Virus record (IMG/VR): IMGVR_UViG_3300028569_002817 | Span: 1 to 42,038 of that record | Length of the DNA: 42,038 nt | Origin: a virus | Strand: one strand, 5' to 3' | Part shown: piece after piece, positions 25,292 to 33,354 of the stretch | Position numbering within the stretch: position 1 is the first letter of the stretch | Layout: every line of letters starts with the position of its first letter | Notes under the pieces: model-generated | Seen by the model: the letters and a program-made list of their open reading frames with translations, nothing else | Told to the model about the DNA's origin: nothing | The model's database searches: none | Translations under genes and position numbers: made by a program

Positions 25292-26332
25292 TCAGTCTCC
25301 ACCAGGGAGCTTGCGCTTCCTCCCCTTCGCCGAGGTGGTCGCGGTATCAGCGATGCGCTTGAGTTCATCCACATCGGTGGTGGCGGCGGCTGTCGCACGC
25401 TCTGCCTGACGCCGTGCCTCCTCGAAGGCATCGTACCGTGTCTGCGCGATGGCTTGCGCCTGCTCAGCGGAGATCGACCCGAGCCCACGCAGGATTGGCA
25501 GGTCGTTGGACTTCAGGAAGGTGTCGAGCACCTGCTCCCAATCCGCGAGGTGCATGGTTTGCCTGCGGCTGGCGCGCAGCTCTGCGGTGTTCAGGAACGT
25601 CTCCACGATGAGATTGAGCTGGCTCACCTCCTGCTCATCCAGATAGTTCTTCGCGGTTGTCACATCGCCTTTACGAACGCGGCTGCCCTTCCAGGTGGTC
25701 AAGCCCATGTTCGCCAGGCCCGGATTTGAACGAGCGGCGATGATTTCAGCCGCTGTCTGGCCCGTCACCGAGAAGAGCATCTTGTTCTGGATGGTGGCGT
25801 AGAAGGTATGCGCCGCATTGCCTTTGGCATCGTAATCCACGCTGAGGGCGAGGATGTCGCGAACCTTCTGATAGAATCGCGCTTCCGATGCCCGGATGTC
25901 CCGAATGCGGGCAAGGAGTTCATCGAAGTAGTCGAAGCCTGGGTCCTTGAGGCGTTCGTCATTCATGACGAAGCCCTTCACCAGGTAGTCCTTCAGCGCC
26001 GTCGTGGCCCACTGCCGAAACTGGGTGCCGCGGACTGATCGAGCCCGAAAGCCAATCGCCAGAATGATGTCCAGGCTATACAGCTTCACATCGCGGCGAA
26101 CCGCCCGGCCACCCTCGGTTCGAACTTGTAAGTCCTGCTTACAAGTTGCCTCCTCCGAGAGCTCCCCCTCGGCAAGGATGTTGCGAATGTGAATGGTGAC
26201 GTTCTGCGGCGAGACCTGGAAGAGCTCGGCGATCTGCGCCTGGGTAAGCCATACCGTGCCGTCAATGGCTCGAAGCTGGATCTCCGTCAGGCCATCGGGT
26301 GTCCGATACAGAACGATCTCGCCTTTGGACAC
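25292..26332 (-). CDS. RhuM family protein
   Basis: A 346-residue protein from a GTG at 26332 (VSKGEIVLYRTPDG). The N-terminus has a helix-turn-helix (VWLTQAQIAELFQVSPQNVT, then IHIRNILAEGEL) and VKLYSLDIILAIGFRARS, FRQWATTALKDYLVKGFVMN, the classic RhuM signature. The rest has DYFDELLARIRDIRASEARF, HTFYATIQNKMLFSVTGQTA, MHLADWEQVLDTFLKSNDLP, and a Lys/Arg-rich C-terminus. RhuM was first seen as a Salmonella pathogenicity island gene; homologues are common on prophages and in accessory islands near defence genes, and their biochemical function is unknown. It is flanked by phage genes and has its own promoter, which suggests a moron. Confidence 0.88.
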   Translation of the reverse strand: MSKGEIVLYRTPDGLTEIQLRAIDGTVWLTQAQIAELFQVSPQNVTIHIRNILAEGELSEEATCKQDLQVRTEGGRAVRRDVKLYSLDIILAIGFRARSVRGTQFRQWATTALKDYLVKGFVMNDERLKDPGFDYFDELLARIRDIRASEARFYQKVRDILALSVDYDAKGNAAHTFYATIQNKMLFSVTGQTAAEIIAARSNPGLANMGLTTWKGSRVRKGDVTTAKNYLDEQEVSQLNLIVETFLNTAELRASRRQTMHLADWEQVLDTFLKSNDLPILRGLGSISAEQAQAIAQTRYDAFEEARRQAERATAAATTDVDELKRIADTATTSAKGRKRKLPGGD

Positions 26333-26380
26333 GCCGCAAACCCCTGATGAATCCCGCGAATCGAATCGCCCCTGAGGTGA

Positions 26381-26389
26381 AGTATAGCA
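26381..26389 (-). promoter_or_regulatory. Extended -10 promoter of the RhuM gene
   Basis: Minus strand TGC-TATACT (TATACT at 26386-26381, TGC at 26389-26387), a match to the extended -10 TGnTATAAT. It lies about 49 bases upstream of the GTG start. No good -35 hexamer is seen at 17 bases, as is common with extended -10 promoters. Confidence 0.5.
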
Positions 26390-26438
26390 TCGTGGAGCCA
26401 CGGACGCCGCAGAGTAGCCGTGGCAGAGGCCTGTTCAA

Positions 26439-26993
26439 TCAGCCCGCCAATGCCCGAGCATTCCGAACAAGCCCATAGTGGGCCGCAAGCACGCTGAGCG
26501 CAGCCACCAACATCCCCTGCGCTTGGGTCGCCGGCACGGTCCGGCCACCCCAGCCCTGCCGCATCGCCCATTCCCGGACCGAGCACTCCAGGCCGACGAC
26601 GTGCCACGCGCAGGAGCCCGCTGCGCTGTCATGGCCGCCGAGGGCATCCAGGGCCACCCCGATCTTGCGGCGTGCGTCCATGTGATGGTCGGACAGGGTG
26701 TCGGCCGTCTGGCCTGGCAGGCGGACAAGCACCGACTTCGACATGCCATCCAGGGCGGCGCTGCGAAACAGGGCACGGAAGTAGCCTGCCGCGTCGTGCA
26801 TCTGCTGGGTGATGGTGCCGTTCGCCAGCATCATGCCCAGCGTGTCCACGGCACGCCGATGCTGCACGGGCGTGCCCGTCTCAGGATCTGCGTCGCGGAT
26901 CGGGTCCGAGACGCCGCCATGCTGCAGGCGCCACTTCGAGGGCTTCGCGAGATCCTCGATTACCCGCTTCGGCTTGCGCTTACCGGCCATCAT
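26439..26993 (-). CDS. DUF6456-like phage protein
   Basis: A 184-residue protein from the ATG at 26993, with GGGGAG upstream. After a basic start (AGKRKPKRVIEDLAKPSKWR) it has MHDAAGYFRALFRSAALDG, DHHMDARRKIGVALDALGG, CAWHVVGLECSVREWAMRQG and GMLVAALSVLAAHYGL. This order (a helix with AGxxFR, a DARxKIxxALDALGG helix, a WHVVG strand-helix with a HTH-like REWA, and an LxVLAxHYG end) matches DUF6456, found in alphaproteobacterial chromosomes and phages and thought to bind DNA. Its stop lies 106 bases upstream of the RhuM start. The upstream part of the open frame is a shadow of the small gene at 26980-27210. Confidence 0.65.
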   Translation of the reverse strand: MMAGKRKPKRVIEDLAKPSKWRLQHGGVSDPIRDADPETGTPVQHRRAVDTLGMMLANGTITQQMHDAAGYFRALFRSAALDGMSKSVLVRLPGQTADTLSDHHMDARRKIGVALDALGGHDSAAGSCAWHVVGLECSVREWAMRQGWGGRTVPATQAQGMLVAALSVLAAHYGLVRNARALAG

Positions 26994-27210
26994 GATTCTC
27001 CCCGTTGCGACGCCCCCAGCGCCGGTTGGCTTCGTTGGTGATGGCCTGGCGCAGCCAGTCGTCCGTGATGTCGGCGACAGGCAGCGCGGCCACGCCGTTC
27101 CGATGCCAGGCGGCCGCGCGCATGGCATTGACCTCGGCGTCGGTGGACGAGCTACGAGTGCCGCGGTCGAGGCAGGACCGGGGCGGTTGCGGTGCGCCAT
27201 GCATCGTCAT
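26980..27210 (-). CDS. Hypothetical small phage protein, 76 residues
   Basis: The C-terminal half, MRAAAWHRNGVAALPVADI, then TDDWLRQAITNEANRRWGRR, matches a recurrent small protein of alphaproteobacterial phages beside the RuvC-like resolvase. It overlaps the resolvase stop by 4 bases and overlaps the next gene by 14 bases, so the three genes are likely one translational unit. Function is unknown. Confidence 0.65.
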   Translation of the reverse strand: MTMHGAPQPPRSCLDRGTRSSSTDAEVNAMRAAAWHRNGVAALPVADITDDWLRQAITNEANRRWGRRNGENHDGR

Positions 27211-27752
27211 GCGCGGCCTCCCGTGGGGTCGGTCGCCCAGAGCAGCAGCGCGATGGCATCGGCCTCGTTGTCATCGGCCGGCAGATAGCCGCGTGCACGG
27301 ATGGCCTGGATCATCGCCGCCTTGTCGGCATTGCCGCGGCCGGTGGCGTAGCGCTTGATCGTGCCGACGGGGACGCCCTCGTAGGGGACCTCGTGCTCCT
27401 CGCACCACGAGGTCAGCGTGGCGAGAAAACCGCCGTAAACGTGGCTGGCGTCGGTTCCGGCGTGCCGGCGCACCTCCTCGAACACCACGCGTCGGAGGCC
27501 GTGAGCGTGCATGGCGATTTCGACGAGCCAGTCGGTGAAGCGGAGATAGCGCATGCCGCCGCCCTCGAAGCGACCGGGCTTAAAGGTCATGGTGCCGGAG
27601 GTCGTCCCGCCATCCCCGAAGCGCAGGGCCCAGCCGGTGGTGGTGCCGAGATCGAGGGCCAGGATGCCGGGCTTACGCGGCCGGTAGAGGTTGGGATCGG
27701 GAAGGACGGTGCTTGCGCCGGGAGCGGGCATGGTGAGAGTCGCAAAATCCAT
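27207..27752 (-). CDS. RuvC-like Holliday junction resolvase (phage type)
   Basis: A 181-residue protein from the ATG at 27752, with GGAG upstream; the open frame goes further up through the repeat region but without a plausible start. RNase H-fold motifs: ILALDLGTTTGWALRFG (first catalytic Asp, about residues 32-48), RRVVFEEVRRHAGTDAS (Glu), and a C-terminal ADDNEADAIALLLWA (Asp pair). Also KRYATGRGNADKAAMIQAIR, the usual basic helix. It cleaves branched recombination intermediates before packaging. It is the last replication-type gene before the DUF6456 and methyltransferase region and lies downstream of the repeat cluster. Confidence 0.85.
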   Translation of the reverse strand: MDFATLTMPAPGASTVLPDPNLYRPRKPGILALDLGTTTGWALRFGDGGTTSGTMTFKPGRFEGGGMRYLRFTDWLVEIAMHAHGLRRVVFEEVRRHAGTDASHVYGGFLATLTSWCEEHEVPYEGVPVGTIKRYATGRGNADKAAMIQAIRARGYLPADDNEADAIALLLWATDPTGGRA

Positions 27753-27893
27753 GGTGGTCTCCGAAAGGGGATGATCCTGGTGAGGGCGGCGACGGCGCGG
27801 TTCTTGGCGTAGCTCGCCGTCGCTGCCCGGCTTGGGTGGATTGACCCTGGTGGGGGGTGGACCACGGGCCCGAACCAGCGCTCCCAGGGTGTA

Positions 27894-27940
27894 GTGTGCG
27901 CGCGTCTTTGGGACGCGCACGCACACCCCCCGTAGGGGGG
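27894..27940. repeat. Two adjacent hairpins upstream of the resolvase gene
   Basis: Hairpin 1: GTGTGCG-CGCGTC (27894-27906), loop TTTGG, GACGCGCACGCACAC (27912-27926); the arms pair with a 2-base bulge. Hairpin 2: CCCCCC-GTA-GGGGGG (27926-27940), touching the first. Neither is followed by a T run on either strand. They sit 140-190 bases upstream of the resolvase start and next to the repeat cluster. Confidence 0.7.
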
Positions 27941-27949
27941 TAGAAGAAA

Positions 27950-28143
27950 CCGAAACTGCCAAACTGCTCCAACGCACTGATTTTATTGGTAGAAAAGCAG
28001 TTTCGGGAGCAGTTTGGGCAGATTCGTTACGCCAAACTGTTTTTGTCTGGAACTCTCTGATTTGTTTGATGAAAAGCAGTTTGGCAGTTTCGGAAGGGGA
28101 GCAGTTTCGGTCCGAAACTGTGCAGTTTCGGGAGCAGTTTCGG
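27950..28143. repeat. Iteron-like cluster of CAGTTTCGG repeats, origin candidate
   Basis: Within 194 bases there are seven exact CAGTTTCGG (plus: 27998, 28085, 28102, 28123, 28135; minus: 27950, 28112) and four CAGTTTGG (plus: 28010, 28077; minus: 27959, 28032). The 19-mer GCAGTTTCGGGAGCAGTTT occurs twice (27997-28015, 28122-28140). CAGTTTCGG-T-CCGAAACTG at 28102-28120 is a perfect palindrome. Two AT-rich segments (ending in GAAAAGCAGTTT) form an imperfect direct repeat around 27978-28003 and 28058-28082. It lies between the primase-helicase gene and the resolvase gene. The layout is that of iterons with an AT-rich unwinding element. Confidence 0.8.
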
Positions 28144-28168
28144 TCAGTGCGTGGACGATATGAGCGGG

Positions 28169-30523
28169 TCATTCGCCGCCTTCCTCGGGGTCGTGCAGCA
28201 CCCACACTTCCGGGTTCTCGACCTCCAGCAGGGCCTCGCTTCGTGGGCAGAGAAAATGGCTGGGCAGGACAGGAAGCGTCGCCCGCATGATCTCGCCGGT
28301 CTCGGGATCGACCACCTCTTCATCGGTGGCGACCTCCATGTCCTTCACGACGAGGTAGCCCTTCTTGGACCTGGTGTAGGGCTGGCCGAGGTCGCGCGCG
28401 TCGCGACGAAACTTGATGTAGCCCTTCGTCGCCAGAACCGTGATGCGGTCGCCAATGGTGTCCTTGCCGCCCAGGCCGCGGCTGTTCTCGAATTTCGATG
28501 CGAAAGCGTTGGTGGTGCAGAGACGGCCCGCTTCGGCCTCCTCTGCGATCAGATGCAGGATGATGTCGTGGCGGCGCGTGCGCTCGGCATCGAGCTTACG
28601 GCCGATGTCTTTCCTGACCAGACGCTCCCCCTTCCGGTCGAGCTCGACCCAGGCGCCAGAGCGCTTGTCGACCAGCATCGGCTCGAGGCCTGGGCCATTG
28701 CGCAGCTCGACATGCAGTTCGCGCTCGGTCTGTTCCTCATCCGGCCGGAACAGGATCATCCCGGAGGTGTAGAAGCTGCGCAGCGCGCTGGCGCCGGACA
28801 GTGCCAGGAAGGGATCGTCCTTCACCTGCTGCTTGCTGAACTTCTTCGTGTGGTGGGCCAGGATGATGCCAGCCTCGGGGGCCACTTCATCGCGCAGGGC
28901 TTCGACACGGCCCTGTAGGAAGAACATCATCGCGCTGTTGTCGTTCTCACCTTCGCCCGCGGGCCCGCCGTCGAAGAGGTTGCGGATGGGGTCGATGCAG
29001 ATGATGTCGGGCGGCGCGTCGGGGAATGCGGCGCGGATGGCAGCCGCGACGAGAGGCACGCCCTGGTCATCGAGCAACATGCGCAGCTTCGGGGTGACGA
29101 CGAGGGTGTCGCGGGCGCGGGCCACAATCGCGGCGTCGAGCCGGAGTTGCTGCAGGCGCTCGCGCAGGTAGTGGTACTGGATCTCAGCCTGGAGATAGAA
29201 CACCCGCAGCGGGCGCGGTGCTGTGAAGCGCAGGAACGGTGCGCCGGCGGCGGCGTGCACCAGCAGGCTGATCAGGAAGTCGGATTTGCCAACCTTCGGC
29301 GCCCCGCCGAGCACCAGCATCCCACCCGGGGTCAGCAGGCGCGGCCCGATCAGGTCGTCGGGCATCGGAGAGGTGTTGTCGAGCAGCGAGCCGAGGGTGT
29401 GCGCCGTGATGGCGCTGGCCGGGGCCGCTGCGGCACGCAGGAGGGGCGGCCCGTTGCGGTCGACATGCAGCGCCCAGATGCTGTCCGCCTCGACTTTGAG
29501 GCGGTCCAGCGGCCAGGCCGGGCGGAGGCAGGCAGCGTTGTATTGGCAGATCGCCTCCCAGCCCTCGTCGCCGGTGATGCGGCCCTCGTGGACCATGCGG
29601 ACAAAGTGACCGATTGCGGCGCTGGCGCCCTGGAAGCGGGTCCAGGCGTCCTGAGCGCCCTCCCGTACCGGTGTGGTGAGGACGGAATCGAGTCCGGGGC
29701 GGGTGGCGCCTGGGGCGGCGGTGGGCGCCGCGAGCCCCGGCATGGTGGGCATGGCCGCCACTGCCGCGGCGAAGTCGGGGAGCTCGACCTCGACCCTGGG
29801 TCGGTGCTCCCGGATCGTGACGCGCCGCTGCACGCCGTGCTTCTGGTGGATCGTCCCGGGCACGCGGATCGGCTGGTGCGCGGAGCGGAAGTGCAGGTCG
29901 CCACCGACTCTCTCCGCGATCTCGCCCCGCAGCGTGCAGAGGCGCGCCAGGTCGTCGCCCTCGGCCGGCTCGGTGAGCCGCCACCAGGCATGGAGCTTGG
30001 CGGCACCCTCGGCGGTGCGGCCGCCGCTTTCGACCAGGAGGGTGGGCGGGCCCAGGTGGTGGACCAGGTGCGCCAGCTTGGCTGCGATGTCGCCGGCATC
30101 GAGGTCGACCACCACGGTCTGCATCTGCAGCACATGCTCGGCGCGAGCCTGGCCCTGCTCGGCGACGGTGCCTGGGATGACATAGACGGCGCTGCCTTCG
30201 CGCGCGGCCCAGGTGGCATACGCGCCGAGAGACGCGGCGGCGTGCCGATCGGCCGGCACCCAGATGTTGTGCGGCTTGGTGTCGAGGCCTTGGCCCTGGT
30301 CGACGAAGCCGCGGACGGGGATCAGCCCGTCGCAATAGCCGAACACTACGTCGAGGAAGGCGGCGATCTGCTCGATGTCCGGCGCGATGGGCCCAGCGGC
30401 CGTCGGCATCGGCTGCCCAGCACCGGAAAGTCGATCGAGGGCGATCTGCCCAGCGGCGGGAAGTTCGCTCACGCAGTCATCCGGCAGCGGCGCGGCATCG
30501 TTGAAGTCGCCCCATGCGGTCAT
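28169..30523 (-). CDS. Primase-helicase (RepB-like primase plus RepA-like AAA ATPase)
   Basis: A 784-residue protein from the ATG at 30523, overlapping the nuclease gene as ATGA. Residues about 35-270 match the RepB-like primase domain: VVVDLDAGDIAAKLAHLVHH (catalytic DxD), TLLVESGGRTAEGAAKLHAW, and HQPIRVPGTIHQKHG. Residues about 360-600 are a RecA-fold ATPase of the RepA/AAA_25 type: MLVLGGAPKVGKSDFLISLL (Walker A), PPDIICIDPIRNLFDGG (Walker B) and AGIILAHHTKKFSKQQV. The C-terminus has a winged-helix-like part (GDRITVLATKGYIKFRRDAR). It should prime and unwind phage DNA. The repeat cluster lies directly downstream of its stop. Confidence 0.87.
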   Translation of the reverse strand: MTAWGDFNDAAPLPDDCVSELPAAGQIALDRLSGAGQPMPTAAGPIAPDIEQIAAFLDVVFGYCDGLIPVRGFVDQGQGLDTKPHNIWVPADRHAAASLGAYATWAAREGSAVYVIPGTVAEQGQARAEHVLQMQTVVVDLDAGDIAAKLAHLVHHLGPPTLLVESGGRTAEGAAKLHAWWRLTEPAEGDDLARLCTLRGEIAERVGGDLHFRSAHQPIRVPGTIHQKHGVQRRVTIREHRPRVEVELPDFAAAVAAMPTMPGLAAPTAAPGATRPGLDSVLTTPVREGAQDAWTRFQGASAAIGHFVRMVHEGRITGDEGWEAICQYNAACLRPAWPLDRLKVEADSIWALHVDRNGPPLLRAAAAPASAITAHTLGSLLDNTSPMPDDLIGPRLLTPGGMLVLGGAPKVGKSDFLISLLVHAAAGAPFLRFTAPRPLRVFYLQAEIQYHYLRERLQQLRLDAAIVARARDTLVVTPKLRMLLDDQGVPLVAAAIRAAFPDAPPDIICIDPIRNLFDGGPAGEGENDNSAMMFFLQGRVEALRDEVAPEAGIILAHHTKKFSKQQVKDDPFLALSGASALRSFYTSGMILFRPDEEQTERELHVELRNGPGLEPMLVDKRSGAWVELDRKGERLVRKDIGRKLDAERTRRHDIILHLIAEEAEAGRLCTTNAFASKFENSRGLGGKDTIGDRITVLATKGYIKFRRDARDLGQPYTRSKKGYLVVKDMEVATDEEVVDPETGEIMRATLPVLPSHFLCPRSEALLEVENPEVWVLHDPEEGGE

Positions 30524-31287
30524 GCAGGCTGCGCCCAGCAGCGCGCGGCCCAGGGGCAGAAGCGGCACTCGAAATGGTCGGCCTGGGCTGCGACCCGGGG
30601 CAGCAGTTCGCCGGCATCGGTGGCTGCCAGGATGCGCACCGCCCGGTCCGACATGCGCTGCGCCAGCTCGGCGTTGAACGGCACCAGCTCGTGGTGCAGC
30701 TCCGCTGTGTCCTTGTTGATGGCGGTGAAGAGCGCCGGATTGTCCGCCACGCCCGGGACGCTGGCGTCCATATACGCCTGATAGACCGCGATCTGCGCCG
30801 CATAGATCGGTTTGGCTGCCGCGACACCCTTGCTCGACGTCTCGCGCCAGGCCTTGGCATTCATGGTCTTGCATTCCCATAGGGCCGGGAACGCCATGCC
30901 GGGGATGGTGGGGCCGCCGGCAAAGACGCCATCGACATGGCCGCGGATGCGACCGCCCGCGACCGAGAAGCCGAACTGCTCGCCATGCTCGCCACCGCCA
31001 CGGCGGGTGTAGAGATCGAAGCCGGCGGCGCGCAGCCAGGCGACGGCCACATCCTCCAGCGCGTGCCCGATCCCGAAGATGCGCAGCAGCCGCCCGTCGA
31101 AGTCGGCGCCCTCATCCTTCGGGACCTTCACGAACTCGAACTGCAAAGCCCGCTCGCAGGCATGGCCGAGGCGGGAGCCGCCCAGGTAGCTGCGTGGCGC
31201 TGCCGACTGATTGGTCGCGATCAGCGCCGCGTCGATGGCGGCATTCACATGCGTCGAGGTCTGGCTGCGGCTGTTGAAGTCGAGCAT
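30520..31287 (-). CDS. Cas4-like PD-(D/E)XK nuclease with Fe-S cluster
   Basis: A 255-residue protein. Nuclease motifs: GHVDGVFAG (Asp119), LWECKTMNAKAW (Glu138-x-Lys140) and AQIAVYQAYM (Gln165 to Tyr169, the QxxxY motif). Four Cys are placed as in Cas4/AddB-type Fe-S nucleases: Cys44 in RLGHACERAL, and Cys241, Cys244 and Cys250 in FECRFCPWAARCW. Such phage enzymes resect DNA ends for recombination. It shares ATGA overlap with the primase-helicase and TGATG with the DUF6511 gene, so it belongs to the replication operon. No cas1 or CRISPR array is in the window, so a role in spacer acquisition is not indicated. Confidence 0.87.
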   Translation of the reverse strand: MLDFNSRSQTSTHVNAAIDAALIATNQSAAPRSYLGGSRLGHACERALQFEFVKVPKDEGADFDGRLLRIFGIGHALEDVAVAWLRAAGFDLYTRRGGGEHGEQFGFSVAGGRIRGHVDGVFAGGPTIPGMAFPALWECKTMNAKAWRETSSKGVAAAKPIYAAQIAVYQAYMDASVPGVADNPALFTAINKDTAELHHELVPFNAELAQRMSDRAVRILAATDAGELLPRVAAQADHFECRFCPWAARCWAQPA

Positions 31288-31658
31288 CAGAAGGGCACCT
31301 CCGCCGCCGTGTCGTGGCGGGCGATCGCCTGCATCGCCTCCTGGAAGCCACCGACGGCGACCTCGATCAGCGTCAGCACTTGCGCCTCGCTCAGCTCCTG
31401 GAAGCGGGTGCCCCAGCCGATCTCGGCCATCGTCTCCGCAACGCGGCGCATGGCGGCGCGCATCGCGGCCTTCTCCTGCTCGGTGAGGTCAACCATGGCG
31501 GACGACCTCCCCGCCAAGCGCGACCAGAAGCCCTGGCAGCCGATGCAGCAGAAGCAGACCGAGGGCCGCGGCTTCTTCCGCGGCGCCGGGTCGAACCAGC
31601 CAAAGCCACGCGCCGGGCGGGAACAGACGGCGCAGGGCGGTTCCGGGGAGCGGGCCAT
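31287..31658 (-). CDS. DUF6511 family protein
   Basis: A 123-residue protein. The N-terminus, CAVCSRPARGFGWFDP then SVCFCCIGCQGFW, is a four- to six-Cys zinc-binding unit typical of DUF6511. The C-terminal part is helical: TEQEKAAMRAAMRRVAETMA, GWGTRFQELSEAQVLTLIEV. The family is found with phage replication genes and its role is unknown; single-stranded nucleic acid or protein binding is a reasonable guess. It ends overlapping the nuclease start and begins 3 bases after the helicase stop. Confidence 0.8.
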   Translation of the reverse strand: MARSPEPPCAVCSRPARGFGWFDPAPRKKPRPSVCFCCIGCQGFWSRLAGRSSAMVDLTEQEKAAMRAAMRRVAETMAEIGWGTRFQELSEAQVLTLIEVAVGGFQEAMQAIARHDTAAEVPF

Positions 31659-31661
31659 AGA

Positions 31662-33338
31662 TCATGCGGCCTGCCCCAGCGCCGCGGGCTGGGCGCTGCG
31701 CACGAGATGCTGGATGGCCTGGCGGTTGAACTTGAAGGTCAGCAGCGCCGAGGCCTGGTACCGGGTCATGCCGAGATCGGCCCGTGCCGCCGGGGGCAGA
31801 TGGATCAGCTGGCGTTCGGTCGGCGGCTCGCGCAGCCAGCGCCGGCTCTTGTGGGCACTCTCGTCAGTCTCGTGGGCGTTCAGCCAGTCGTCGGCCGCGG
31901 CCAGCGCCACCAGCCTCTCGCCAATCGACAACAGGCGCGGCCGCTCCTCCTTCGCCCCGCCGACCGCGTGCCAGGCCCCGTTCAGGAAGAAGATGCCCGC
32001 CCAGCCGTTGAAGCCATTGGCCAGCAGTGCGGCGTCATCGCCGAACAGGTCGCACCACTGGAAGGCGGAGCGACGGAGGAGATCGATCTCCGTCATGACG
32101 AAGTCGGTGAGCGGCGCCGTCTCGCGCCCGCGGGGCTCGAAGACGTGGCCGCAAATCGGGCACTCCATCACTGCGATCGGCACCTCGGCCTCGCAGGAGG
32201 GGCAGGTCTTGGTGGGCGGCTCACCCTCGCCGGGCTGGCTGTCGAGATCGACGTCCTGCTCCAGGCAGCCGTGGATCTGCGAGGAGGTGCCGAAGTCGAG
32301 CACGATGCAGTCGCGCTTGACGATGCCGGGATGCTCGACCGGATCGACGGTACGCAGCCCGCGGCCAACCATCTGGATCATCGTGCACTTGAACGAGCTG
32401 GGCCGGAGCAGGATGACGCAGGAGGTGGGGGGATGGTCCCATCCCTCGGTCAGCACCGCCACGTTGACGACGATGCGCGCCTCGCCCTTCGCATAGGCGG
32501 CCAGGACGGAGCGGCGCTCGCCCTCCGGCATGTCGCCGGTCACCATGACGGTGGGGACGCCGGCCGCATTGAAGGCGGCGGCGACGTGCTCGGCGTGTGC
32601 GACCGTCGAGCAGAAGGCCACGGTTTGGCGGCCGCCGGCCTTCTCCTGCCAGTGCTTCACCACGGCATCGGTGACCGGCACGGTGTCCATGACGCGGGCG
32701 ACCTCGCCCATATCGAAATCGTCGCCGCTGCGCCGCACCTCGCGAAGCTCGTCCTGCACGCCGACATCGATGATGAAGGTGCGGGGCGGCACCAGGTGGC
32801 CGGACGCGATCAGTTCGCCGAGCCGGATCTGGTCGGCGACGTTGGAGAAGACCTGGCGCAGTCCCACCTTGTCGCCGCGGTTCGGCGTGGCGGTGACACC
32901 ATAGATCCGGCAGTCCGGGTTGCGGTCGAGGGCGCAATCGATGATGCGGCGATAGCTGTCGGCAACGGCGTGGTGCGCCTCGTCGATCACCAGCAGGTCC
33001 AGCGCGGGCATCGCCTCGAGGTTCGCCTGGCGAGTCAGCGTCGGCACCATGGCGAAGGTGACCTGGCCGCCCCAGGACTTCTCGCCGGCATCCACCACCG
33101 AGGTGGAGACGCCCGGGTTCACGCGACGGAACTTCGCCAAGTTCTGCGCCGTGAGCTCATCCCGATGGGCGAGGACGGCAGCCTTGGCGGCGCTGCCGCC
33201 GATATGCTCGCCCACCGCCGCCGACAGCATGATCGTCTTGCCGGCGCCGGTCGGGGCGACGCCGAGGGTGTTGCCGTGCTCGCCGAGCGCACGAAGGCTG
33301 CGCTCGACGAAGAGCTTCTGGCGGGGGCGGAGCATCAT
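31662..33338 (-). CDS. DEAD/DEAH-box SF2 helicase
   Basis: A 558-residue protein from the ATG at 33338 (MMLRPRQKLFVERSLRALG); further upstream is Pro/Arg-rich shadow. Motifs in order: GVAPTGAGKTIML (Walker A), DLLVIDEAHHAVADSYRR (DEAH), IYGVTATPNRGDK (motif III), FCSTVAHAEHVAAAF, VVNVAVLTEGWDHP and MIQMVGRGLRTVD (motif VI). A zinc ribbon CPSCEAEVPIAVMECPICGH follows. It is a phage-type branch migration or origin helicase of the UvsW/RadD-like class. It lies downstream of the SSB-like gene, so it is part of the replication module. Confidence 0.88.
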   Translation of the reverse strand: MMLRPRQKLFVERSLRALGEHGNTLGVAPTGAGKTIMLSAAVGEHIGGSAAKAAVLAHRDELTAQNLAKFRRVNPGVSTSVVDAGEKSWGGQVTFAMVPTLTRQANLEAMPALDLLVIDEAHHAVADSYRRIIDCALDRNPDCRIYGVTATPNRGDKVGLRQVFSNVADQIRLGELIASGHLVPPRTFIIDVGVQDELREVRRSGDDFDMGEVARVMDTVPVTDAVVKHWQEKAGGRQTVAFCSTVAHAEHVAAAFNAAGVPTVMVTGDMPEGERRSVLAAYAKGEARIVVNVAVLTEGWDHPPTSCVILLRPSSFKCTMIQMVGRGLRTVDPVEHPGIVKRDCIVLDFGTSSQIHGCLEQDVDLDSQPGEGEPPTKTCPSCEAEVPIAVMECPICGHVFEPRGRETAPLTDFVMTEIDLLRRSAFQWCDLFGDDAALLANGFNGWAGIFFLNGAWHAVGGAKEERPRLLSIGERLVALAAADDWLNAHETDESAHKSRRWLREPPTERQLIHLPPAARADLGMTRYQASALLTFKFNRQAIQHLVRSAQPAALGQAA

Positions 33339-33354
33339 GCGGTGCGGCCCTCCC

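Noticed and set aside
27950-28143. CRISPR array
   Set aside because: The repeats are 8-9 bases, in both orientations and irregularly spaced, without spacers of constant length, and no cas1/cas2 is near. The Cas4-like gene is a phage recombination nuclease.
27753-28205. Extension of the resolvase frame through the repeats (RNCSRNC-type peptide)
   Set aside because: The translation only reflects the DNA repeats; a good start with ribosome binding site exists at 27752.
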